Positions 1 to 5,284 of a stretch of 5,284 bases of DNA are shown piece by piece (positions within the stretch are counted from its first letter, which is position 1; each line of letters begins with the position of its first letter). Source of the stretch: an uncultured Ruminococcus sp. (GTDB taxonomy: Bacteria; Bacillota; Clostridia; Oscillospirales; Ruminococcaceae). The stretch lies in assembly GCA_946188175.1 (NCBI GenBank), contig CAMHUJ010000155.1, forward strand, positions 1 to 5,284, read 5' to 3'. The notes beneath the pieces are model-generated. The model searched no databases. It was not told where the DNA came from and saw only the letters and a program-made list of their open reading frames with translations. A program made the translations under genes and the position numbers.

Positions 1-450
1 ACCGATCTCTGCATAGCGCGTTTTCCATGTCAGGAAGCCGGTGTTTCCGGGGGTGAAATAGAATTTCTCCTGATAGTAGTGATCGTCCGGAATATGCGTT
101 TTACGGTAGACGCCGAGCAGTGTGCCGTCGGCGTCGATGATCGCTTCGGAGTTGAACAGGCGGCTGCCGTCGCGCTCATAGAAGCTGACCGGCAGCACGA
201 CCGAGAGCTCCTTTGCAAGCGCCATGCAGCGGCGGACTGCCGGATTCTCCTCAGTTTTCTTCGCAAATGCGTAATATTCATAGCGGCGCTCCTGACAGAA
301 ATACTGCCGCTCGAAAAGCTCCGGCAGCAGGATGATCTGTGCGCCCTCTGCGGCTGCTTTGCGGATCAGCCGCTCTGCGGTTTGCAGGCTCTCCGCCGGA
401 TCGGTGCTGCACTGCATCTGTACGGCAGCGACTGTAACATGTCTGCTCAT
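1..450 (-). CDS. aguB: N-carbamoylputrescine amidase, N-terminal half (runs off left edge)
   Basis: Nitrilase-superfamily enzyme that hydrolyses N-carbamoylputrescine to putrescine, CO2 and ammonia, the last step of the agmatine route to putrescine; expected to be cytoplasmic. The 150 codons visible cover about half of a family member of roughly 290 residues. The start reads MSRHVTVAAVQMQC, the usual first beta strand. The catalytic Glu is E44 in LLPELFERQYFCQE, and the catalytic Lys is K117 in VYRKTHIPDD. The stretch YYQEKFYFTPGNTGF (125-139) is characteristic of the AguB branch and argues against other nitrilase relatives such as omega-amidase or beta-ureidopropionase. The nucleophile Cys should lie a few residues past the window edge, so an intact active site cannot be confirmed. 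The ATG at 450-448 is preceded by AGGAGG at a good distance. The gene follows the acetyltransferase by 31 bases in the same direction. Confidence 0.9.
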   Translation of the reverse strand, partial: MSRHVTVAAVQMQCSTDPAESLQTAERLIRKAAAEGAQIILLPELFERQYFCQERRYEYYAFAKKTEENPAVRRCMALAKELSVVLPVSFYERDGSRLFNSEAIIDADGTLLGVYRKTHIPDDHYYQEKFYFTPGNTGFLTWKTRYAEIG

Positions 451-458
451 TGTGAATC

Positions 459-464
459 CCTCCT
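459..464 (-). promoter_or_regulatory. Ribosome binding site of aguB
   Basis: AGGAGG on the minus strand with an 8-base spacer to the ATG at 450-448. It lies in the 31-base gap after the acetyltransferase stop codon. This is the strongest argument for that start. The gap shows no inverted repeat with a T run, so read-through from the upstream genes is likely. Confidence 0.8.
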
Positions 465-481
465 GTCAGTTTGGCATCAGG

Positions 482-925
482 CTAAACTGCGATCTGAAAA
501 AGCTGATCGGTCGTTCCGTAGACCGTTTCATAATCGCCGCGCTTCTCAAAGCCGTATTTTTCATACAAGCCCTGCTCGCCGCTCATGAGATACACGGTAT
601 GATACCCGATCTCCTTTGCATAGCGGAGCGCGGCATGAAGCATCTGTTCAGAGAGCCGGTTTCCGCGGTACCGTTCATCCACGAGCACAAATCCGATGAA
701 CGGCGAAAAGCCGGAATCCGCAGGCAGTTCGTCTTTTTCGGTAAAGGTACAGAAGCCGGCAATTTCATTCTGCACTGCGGCGATGATGACTCGCTCCCAA
801 TCGAGAAACCCGTTTCTGCGCATTTTCTCTGCAAGAAACTTTCCTGCTTTCCACGAACAATTCTGCGCAAATTCTGCGGTTTTCTCCCAGAGCGGATGCC
901 CCTGCCGGATCGGTTCAATCGTCAT
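482..925 (-). CDS. GNAT-family N-acetyltransferase
   Basis: Complete 147-residue protein of the acetyl-CoA-dependent Gcn5-related acetyltransferase fold; the substrate cannot be read from the sequence. The acetyl-CoA-binding motif A is at about 78-100: beta strand IGFVLVDE, then RYRGNRLSE as the pyrophosphate loop and start of the following helix. The classical R/Q-x-x-G-x-G/A pattern ends here in Arg (R90) rather than Gly or Ala. The C-terminal motif GLYEKYGFEKRGDYE (119-133) is the typical strand-helix element with the conserved aromatic and GF. No signal peptide or membrane segment is seen, so it is presumably cytoplasmic. The ATG at 925-923 overlaps the stop of the upstream gene as ATGA, and AGGAGA at 933-938 lies 7 bases upstream of it. 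Translation is therefore probably coupled to the preceding unknown gene. Length is normal for a single-domain GNAT. Confidence 0.88.
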   Translation of the reverse strand: MTIEPIRQGHPLWEKTAEFAQNCSWKAGKFLAEKMRRNGFLDWERVIIAAVQNEIAGFCTFTEKDELPADSGFSPFIGFVLVDERYRGNRLSEQMLHAALRYAKEIGYHTVYLMSGEQGLYEKYGFEKRGDYETVYGTTDQLFQIAV

Positions 926-1431
926 AATGCTGTCTCCTGTGTCTTCCGTTTCTGATAGAACGTAACAGTGAACCCGAGCTCGCCTTCGATTTCACAGCCT
1001 GTCTCAAAGACAAATTCCCGCTCCGGAAAGAGCTGCTGTAAGCGCTGTCCCCAGTAAAATTGCAGTGCATCGGTGAAGGCTGTCAGTACGGCTTCATCAT
1101 CCATATAGGACGGATCGGCATTGAGAAAATAATCCCCGACCGACCACGCATTGACCCAGCGCTCCATTGCCGAATGATCGCCGTGATACCGCTGTTCCAT
1201 ATCGCAGTATGACTGCATATCAAAGTCCGGCGGCATGATCGCCGTCAGGAATACACAGTCTCCGATCAGCGTAAAATCGGGTGCAAAAAAGTGCGCAGCG
1301 GCGAGCATCCCGTCGATCGCGCACTTTTCTGTTGCATAGGAAAACAGCGGAACTGCGCCGCCGATAAACTGCCTGCTGAATGCGGCGCGCTGTTCCGGAG
1401 AAAGAAAGCCCTGAAATATTTTACTGTTCAT
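922..1431 (-). CDS. Conserved-looking protein of unknown function in the ATPase operon tail
   Basis: A 169-residue protein that I do not recognise. It begins MNSKIFQGFLSPEQR and ends FYQKRKTQETAL. It is rich in aromatic and acidic residues, with four Cys (37, 59, 76, 146) in no metal-binding pattern, an HGDH stretch at 83-86 and a C-terminal beta-like segment with GCEIEGELGFTVTFYQKR. It has no signal peptide or convincing transmembrane helix, so a soluble cytoplasmic protein is likely. It is very probably a real gene: it starts in an ATGA overlap with the ntpD stop (1428-1431), ends in an ATGA overlap with the acetyltransferase start (922-925), and fills the space exactly. No good Shine-Dalgarno sequence precedes the ATG (only AAGAAA-like bases), so translation probably relies on ribosomes finishing ntpD. 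A role in ATPase assembly or regulation is speculation from position only. Confidence 0.75.
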   Translation of the reverse strand: MNSKIFQGFLSPEQRAAFSRQFIGGAVPLFSYATEKCAIDGMLAAAHFFAPDFTLIGDCVFLTAIMPPDFDMQSYCDMEQRYHGDHSAMERWVNAWSVGDYFLNADPSYMDDEAVLTAFTDALQFYWGQRLQQLFPEREFVFETGCEIEGELGFTVTFYQKRKTQETAL

Positions 1432-2042
1432 GATTTCTTGGTTGCCTTGATGATCTTCATGCGCGTGAATTCCTCGCGTTCCTTATCTTCCAGTGCATCG
1501 GAGATGGTGCGGATGATCTCGGTATAACGCGGAATCAGCACATTTTTCAGCGCATTGGCGCGGCGCTGTGTTGCCTGAATTGCCGTCGCCAGACGGAAGA
1601 CGCCGCTGTCCACCTCCGCGAGAATCAGCGTCATATTGCGCACCTTACAGAAGGCGGCATATGCCTCGTCAAGCTGTACATTCGTATCGAGGAATCCGTA
1701 AGGGACCTCTGCCTCCAGTGCATCCGGATGCGTCACCTTCGGAATCTCGACACCCATGACTGAGCGGGTTTCGATCTCAATGCGGTCATCAATCGGGACG
1801 GCATTTGCAAACCGTTCCACGACGCCCAGCGTGATATTGGCATCCTGCAATTCGGCATAGGCGGTTTCATAGGTTTTCTCGATGCTGCCGCGCAGCTCCT
1901 TGGCGCGGTCCACAAGCTGCATCAGCTCACGGATCAGCACGTTCCGCTTGCGGTCCATGAGATCGTAGCCGAGCTTGGCAAGCACCAGCGAGCGCTTTGC
2001 TGCCATGAGATTGCCTTTTGTCGGGAATACCTGATTTGCCAC
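1428..2042 (-). CDS. ntpD: V-type ATPase subunit D (central stalk)
   Basis: Central rotor-shaft subunit of the V-type ATPase. Its long antiparallel helices sit in the A3B3 cavity and pass rotation between the head and the membrane ring. The 204-residue length is close to the family norm. The N-terminal coiled-coil helix carries the family signature PTKGNLMAAKRSLVLAKLGY (7-26), continuing as LMDRKRNVLIREL. The C-terminal helix carries ATQRRANALKNVLIPRY (157-173) and EEFTRMKIIK (190-199), both hallmark D-subunit motifs. The start is GTG (2042-2040), not ATG: one base separates it from the ntpB stop, GGAGGG lies 5 bases upstream, and the family motif begins within seven residues of it. The next ATG, at codon 13, would remove part of the signature. 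The stop overlaps the next gene's start. Some annotators call this gene atpD, as in archaeal nomenclature. Confidence 0.96.
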   Translation of the reverse strand: MANQVFPTKGNLMAAKRSLVLAKLGYDLMDRKRNVLIRELMQLVDRAKELRGSIEKTYETAYAELQDANITLGVVERFANAVPIDDRIEIETRSVMGVEIPKVTHPDALEAEVPYGFLDTNVQLDEAYAAFCKVRNMTLILAEVDSGVFRLATAIQATQRRANALKNVLIPRYTEIIRTISDALEDKEREEFTRMKIIKATKKS

Positions 2043-2043
2043 G

Positions 2044-3453
2044 TTAACCCTCCACCTTCCGGATCAGCGCCGCTGCGGCATCCGGATCGTAATGCGCATC
2101 GAGCACCTGATCGTCTACACGGTCAAGCGCGGACTTCGGCAGCAGCGAAAGCAGCGTCCAGCCGAGATCCAGCGTTTCTTCCATGGAACGGTTTTCATCA
2201 AAGCCCTGCGAGAGGAAGCATTTTTCAAAGTATTTGCCGAAGGTGAGATACTGCTTATCCAGCGCGGAGATTTCCTCCTCGCCGATAACCGACGCCAGCG
2301 AACGCGCATCCTGCACCTGTGCATAGGCTGCGAAAAGCTGGTTTGCGACGGCGGAATGGTCGCCTCTGGTATAGCCCTCGCCGATGCCGTCCTTCATCAG
2401 ACGGGACAGCGACGGCAGAACCGAGATCGGCGGATAGACGCCGCCCTGCTCCAAACCTCTGTCCAGAACGATCTGACCCTCCGTGATATAGCCGGTCAGG
2501 TCAGGGACAGGGTGTGTGATATCGTCATTCGGCATCGTCAGGATTGGGAGCTGCGTCACGCTGCCCTCAATGCCTTCAATGATGCCTGCACGCTCATAGA
2601 GCGAGGCAAGGTCGGAATAGAGATAGCCCGGGAAGCCCTTTCTGCCGGGGATTTCGCCCTTCGAGGACGAGAACTCACGCAGCGCTTCTGCATATGCGGT
2701 CATATCGGTCATGACGACGAGGATGTGCATATGCTTTTCGTATGCGAGATATTCTGCGGCAGTCAGTGCGCAGCGCGGCGTGATGATACGCTCGACAATC
2801 GGGTCGTTTGCGAGATTCAGGAACATAACGACATTTTGCAGAACGCCGCTTTCGGCGAAGCTGCGGCGGAAATAATCCGCAACGTCATTCTGGATGCCCA
2901 TTGCCGCGAATACAACAGCAAACTCTGCGCCGGAATCCTTTGCGATGCGCGCCTGCTGAACGATCTGCACGGCGAGCTTATTGTGCGAAAGACCCGTACC
3001 GGAGAAGATCGGCAGCTTCTGTCCGCGGATCAGTGTCATCAGGCAGTCGATTGAAGAGATGCCGGTCTGGATATAGTTTCTGGGGTACTGGCGCGAGACC
3101 GGATTCAGCGGTGCGCCGTTGATATCGCCGAATTTCTCCGGCATCACCTCGCCGAGACCGTCAGCCGGTCTGCCCGCACCGGTAAAGACTCTGCCGAGCA
3201 GGTCGCCGGAAAGCGGCATCTCCATCGGTCTGCCGGTAAACTGTGTGCGCGTATTGGTCAGCGAGAGACCGTGGGTTCCCTCGAAGACCTGCAAAATCGC
3301 CTTATCACCCTCGAGCATGGCGACTCTGCCGGTGCGCTCGGTGCCGTCATCCAGCACGATGCGCGCCATTTCATCAAATTTTGCGCCCTCCACATGGTCA
3401 AGGACAACCAGTGAACCGCTGATGCTGTGAAGCCCGAAATATTGCAGACTCAT
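2044..3453 (-). CDS. ntpB: V-type ATPase subunit B (non-catalytic head subunit)
   Basis: Non-catalytic nucleotide-site subunit alternating with A in the A3B3 head. At 469 residues it is full length. The N-terminal beta-barrel domain is about 1-75 (FGLHSISGSLVVLDHVEGA at the start). The central RecA-like domain includes the B-family segment SSIDCLMTLIRGQKLPIFSG (133-152). The position of the P-loop reads SGTGLSHNK (151-159), lacking the GKT of a working Walker A motif, as expected for B subunits. Further family blocks are TDMTAYAEALREFSSSKGE (249-267) and GRKGFPGYLYSDLASLYERAG (270-290). SLSRLMK (348-354) holds R351, which aligns by motif with the arginine finger that completes the catalytic site on A. 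The C-terminal helical domain ends with QGFDENRSMEETLDLGW. The ATG at 3453-3451 is 3 bases after the ntpA stop and has an excellent ribosome binding site. Confidence 0.98.
   Translation of the reverse strand: MSLQYFGLHSISGSLVVLDHVEGAKFDEMARIVLDDGTERTGRVAMLEGDKAILQVFEGTHGLSLTNTRTQFTGRPMEMPLSGDLLGRVFTGAGRPADGLGEVMPEKFGDINGAPLNPVSRQYPRNYIQTGISSIDCLMTLIRGQKLPIFSGTGLSHNKLAVQIVQQARIAKDSGAEFAVVFAAMGIQNDVADYFRRSFAESGVLQNVVMFLNLANDPIVERIITPRCALTAAEYLAYEKHMHILVVMTDMTAYAEALREFSSSKGEIPGRKGFPGYLYSDLASLYERAGIIEGIEGSVTQLPILTMPNDDITHPVPDLTGYITEGQIVLDRGLEQGGVYPPISVLPSLSRLMKDGIGEGYTRGDHSAVANQLFAAYAQVQDARSLASVIGEEEISALDKQYLTFGKYFEKCFLSQGFDENRSMEETLDLGWTLLSLLPKSALDRVDDQVLDAHYDPDAAAALIRKVEG
2048..2053 (-). promoter_or_regulatory. 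Ribosome binding site of ntpD, inside the end of ntpB
   Basis: GGAGGG on the minus strand, embedded in the last codons of ntpB, with 5 bases to the GTG at 2042-2040. It supports the GTG as the true start of subunit D. It also means ribosomes finishing ntpB pass over the site. Confidence 0.65.
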
Positions 3454-3456
3454 GGG

Positions 3457-5232
3457 TTACAGCACCTCCTTTTTCTTTGTGCGAAGCGCGTCAAGCATCC
3501 CGTCGATCTGCTGCGTCAGCGCATCAAAGCGCTCAAGCTGCCGGTTCGGGATGTCGTATTTGACCTTGATGACCAGTTCCATGATGCCGCTCGATTTGAT
3601 TGCCTCGAGATCGACATGCTCGGCGATCATCTTCTTTGTGCGCTGATAGACATGCAGGATCAGCTCCATCATGCGGAACTGCTTATCGAGCGGGACATAG
3701 GTATCCTCTGCGTGATAGGCATTCTGCTGCAAGAATCCGACGCGGATCAGACGCGCGATCTCAATGATGAGCTTCTGATCGTCGGGCAGGACATCGGAGC
3801 CGATCAGCCGGACGATATCCATAAGAGACTGCTCCTCTTTCAGCAGCGCACTGATCTCGGTGCGGTATTCGTTGAACTTCGGATCAACCTCGCTCTCATA
3901 GAAATGCGAGAGATCGTCGAGATATTCGCTGTAGCTCATGTTCCAGTTGATTGCCGGATAGTGGCGCGCATAGGCGAGCGCCTTGTCCAGTCCCCAGAAG
4001 CAGCGGACGAAGCGGCGTGTATTCTGGGTGACAGGCTCGGAGAAGTCGCTTCCCTGCGGCGAAACGGCACCGATAACGGTGACGCTGCCCTCTCTGCCGT
4101 TGAGTGTCTCATAGGCGCCGGTGCGCTCATAGAACTCGGAAAGACGCGAGGGGAGATATGCCGGATAGCCTTCCTCGGCGGGCATTTCCTCCAGACGTCC
4201 GGAGATTTCGCGGAGCGCCTCTGCCCAGCGGGATGTGGAATCCGCCATGATTGCGATATGATAGCCCATGTCGCGGTAGTATTCCGCGAGCGTGATGCCG
4301 GTATAGATCGAAGCCTCACGCGCTGCGACAGGCATATTCGAGGTGTTTGCGATCAGCACGGTGCGCTCCATGAGGGATTTGCCCGTGCGCGGGTCCTTCA
4401 GTGCGGTGAATTCTTCGAGCACCTGCGTCATTTCGTTGCCGCGCTCGCCGCAGCCGATATAGACAATGATATCTGCATCGCACCATTTTGCGATCTGGTG
4501 CTGCGTCATGGTTTTGCCGGTACCGAAGCCGCCCGGAATCGCCGCCGTGCCGCCTCTTGCAATCGGGAACAGCGTATCGAGCACACGCTGACCGGTAATC
4601 ATCGGGCGCGAAGGCGGGAGACGTCTTGCGGCAGGTCTTGCGCGGCGGATCGGCCACTTCTGGCAGAGCGTCAGCGAATGGACTCTGCCCGCGGCATTCT
4701 CAAGACGGATGATTTCATCGTTGATGCGGTATTTTCCGTCCGGTGCGGCAAAGACGACCTTGCCCGAGAGATTCGGCGGAACAAGGCAGAGATGCAGAAT
4801 CGCCGAGGTCTCCGGACAGGATGCATAGGCTTCGCCGCCCTGCATCATCGTGCCGACTCTGACCTTGACGGAGACATCGTATTCTTTTTCGGTATCGAGA
4901 ATCGGCACGGCAAGACCGTCACCGATGAACGCACCGGAGGCTTCCTCCAGCGCACGGAGCGGACGCTCGATGCCGTCGAAGATATTGGTCAGGATGCCGG
5001 GACCGAGCGTAACGGACATCGGCGCACCCGTCGGCTCGACCGGCTCACCGGTTTGCAGACCCGAGGTGCTTTCATAGACCTGAATTGTCGTTTCGACATC
5101 CGTCAGACCGATGACCTCACCGATCAGACGGCGGTTGCCGACATAGACCATTTCCATCATGGAAAAGACATTTGTATTGCGTATCTTGACAACAGGGCCG
5201 TTGACGCTGTAAATCACAGGCTGCTGCATCAT
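3457..5232 (-). CDS. ntpA: V-type ATPase subunit A (catalytic)
   Basis: Catalytic ATP-binding subunit of the V-type ATPase head, hydrolysing or making ATP coupled to ion movement across the cell membrane. At 591 residues it is full length. The N-terminal beta-barrel is about 1-70 (IYSVNGPVVKI). The A-specific bulge (non-homologous region) is about 110-190 and sets it apart from F-type beta subunits. Walker A is GGFGTGKT (234-241) with K240 and T241. The catalytic glutamate is E263 in YIGCGERGNEMTQVLEEF. The Walker B region is IAIMADSTSRWAEALREISGR (327-346 core) with D331. SEPVTQNTRRFVRCFWGLDKAL (398 onward) and HYPAINW (424-430) are further family blocks, followed by the C-terminal helical domain. 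The first of two adjacent ATGs (5232-5230) was chosen because GGGGG lies 6 bases upstream and it forms an ATGA overlap with the upstream gene. The linker at 196-209 is unusually Arg-rich. Confidence 0.98.
   Translation of the reverse strand: MMQQPVIYSVNGPVVKIRNTNVFSMMEMVYVGNRRLIGEVIGLTDVETTIQVYESTSGLQTGEPVEPTGAPMSVTLGPGILTNIFDGIERPLRALEEASGAFIGDGLAVPILDTEKEYDVSVKVRVGTMMQGGEAYASCPETSAILHLCLVPPNLSGKVVFAAPDGKYRINDEIIRLENAAGRVHSLTLCQKWPIRRARPAARRLPPSRPMITGQRVLDTLFPIARGGTAAIPGGFGTGKTMTQHQIAKWCDADIIVYIGCGERGNEMTQVLEEFTALKDPRTGKSLMERTVLIANTSNMPVAAREASIYTGITLAEYYRDMGYHIAIMADSTSRWAEALREISGRLEEMPAEEGYPAYLPSRLSEFYERTGAYETLNGREGSVTVIGAVSPQGSDFSEPVTQNTRRFVRCFWGLDKALAYARHYPAINWNMSYSEYLDDLSHFYESEVDPKFNEYRTEISALLKEEQSLMDIVRLIGSDVLPDDQKLIIEIARLIRVGFLQQNAYHAEDTYVPLDKQFRMMELILHVYQRTKKMIAEHVDLEAIKSSGIMELVIKVKYDIPNRQLERFDALTQQIDGMLDALRTKKKEVL
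3463..3470 (-). promoter_or_regulatory. Near-perfect ribosome binding site of ntpB, inside the end of ntpA
   Basis: AGGAGGTG on the minus strand, fully complementary to the usual 16S rRNA 3' tail (established knowledge), lying in the last codons of ntpA. The spacer to the ATG at 3453-3451 is 9 bases counted from the end of the octamer. It is the strongest site in the window and fixes the ntpB start. Confidence 0.85.
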
Positions 5233-5284
5233 TCGTCACCCCCGCCGATTTTATGATTGCGATAGAAATTGCGGAGCTGCGAGG
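5229..5284 (-). CDS. C-terminal end of an upstream gene, probably another ATPase subunit (runs off right edge)
   Basis: Only the last 18 full codons and the TGA stop (5231-5229) are in the window, giving SQLRNFYRNHKIGGGDE plus a leading partial codon. This frame stays open to the window edge, whereas the frame ending in TGA at 5238-5236 meets a TAA 12 bases before it. The stop overlaps the ntpA start as ATGA, the same junction type seen twice further down the operon, which supports a real coding end. In many bacterial V-type ATPase operons the gene before A encodes subunit F (ntpG) or C (ntpC), so one of these is the natural guess. The tail itself is too short and unspecific to decide. Confidence 0.55.
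   Translation of the reverse strand, partial: SQLRNFYRNHKIGGGDE

Noticed and set aside
151..159. Thought that ntpB might have a broken P-loop (protein residues 151-159, SGTGLSHNK).
   Set aside because: Loss of the GKT motif is normal for V-type B subunits, which are non-catalytic. The coordinates given here are protein residues.
451..481. Possible terminator or promoter between the acetyltransferase and aguB.
   Set aside because: Only 31 bases; no stem-loop with a T run and no -35/-10 pair is visible, just the aguB ribosome binding site.
79..955. Overlapping plus-strand open frames (79-588 and 332-955) opposite aguB and the acetyltransferase.
   Set aside because: The minus strand gives clear AguB and GNAT motifs with proper ribosome binding sites; the plus-strand products show none.
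2092..3054. A 320-codon plus-strand open frame opposite ntpB.
   Set aside because: It is a shadow of the ntpB coding sequence; its product has low-complexity Arg/Asp/His composition and no motif.
5186..5213. Plus-strand TTGACA and TGTAAA with a 16-base spacer, resembling a promoter pointing out of the right edge.
   Set aside because: It lies inside ntpA near its start, and the -10 box matches only 4 of 6 bases. It would drive antisense transcription into the upstream subunit gene, so chance occurrence is more likely.
5227..5229. Second ATG as the ntpA start.
   Set aside because: The first ATG (5232-5230) has the better spacing to GGGGG and makes the ATGA overlap used elsewhere in the operon; the difference is a single residue.
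3427..5256. A 609-codon open reading frame on the plus strand, antisense to the whole of ntpA.
   Set aside because: The minus-strand frame encodes an unmistakable full-length A subunit. The antisense product has no recognisable domain, and long open antisense frames are common opposite G+C-rich genes that avoid certain codons.

Overview
The window is a gene-dense, single-orientation stretch: every supported gene lies on the minus strand and transcription runs from the right end of the window to the left. It carries part of a bacterial V-type (A/V-type, ntp/atp) ATPase operon, followed by three downstream genes that appear to be read from the same transcript. Protein sequence style, high-G+C codon use, AGGAGG-type ribosome binding sites and the layout suggest a Clostridia member, probably a Ruminococcus-like Oscillospiraceae. 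That placement is inferred from general familiarity with such proteins, not from a search.

Layout, read in the direction of transcription: (1) the last 18 complete codons and stop of an upstream gene, probably another ATPase subunit (5229-5284); (2) ntpA, catalytic A subunit (3457-5232); (3) ntpB, non-catalytic B subunit (2044-3453); (4) ntpD, central-stalk D subunit, with a GTG start (1428-2042); (5) a 169-residue protein of unknown function (922-1431); (6) a GNAT-family acetyltransferase (482-925); (7) the first 150 codons of an N-carbamoylputrescine amidase, aguB, running off the left edge (1-450). Junctions are very tight: 4-base ATGA overlaps at 5229-5232, 1428-1431 and 922-925, a 3-base gap between A and B, a 1-base gap between B and D, and a 31-base gap before aguB that holds a good ribosome binding site and no visible terminator. 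No stretch over 300 bases lacks a gene.

Together A3B3 forms the ATP-hydrolysing or -synthesising head, and D is the shaft joining it to the membrane rotor. The membrane subunits, which would show whether Na+ or H+ is moved, lie outside the window. The unknown protein and the acetyltransferase are coupled to the end of the ATPase operon by overlapping start/stop codons. They are the least explained part of the window. The AguB gene would make putrescine from N-carbamoylputrescine; no functional tie to the ATPase is proven. No RNA genes, mobile elements, CRISPR arrays or long repeats were seen. I found no convincing novel system. The main item worth following is the accessory tail of the ATPase operon.
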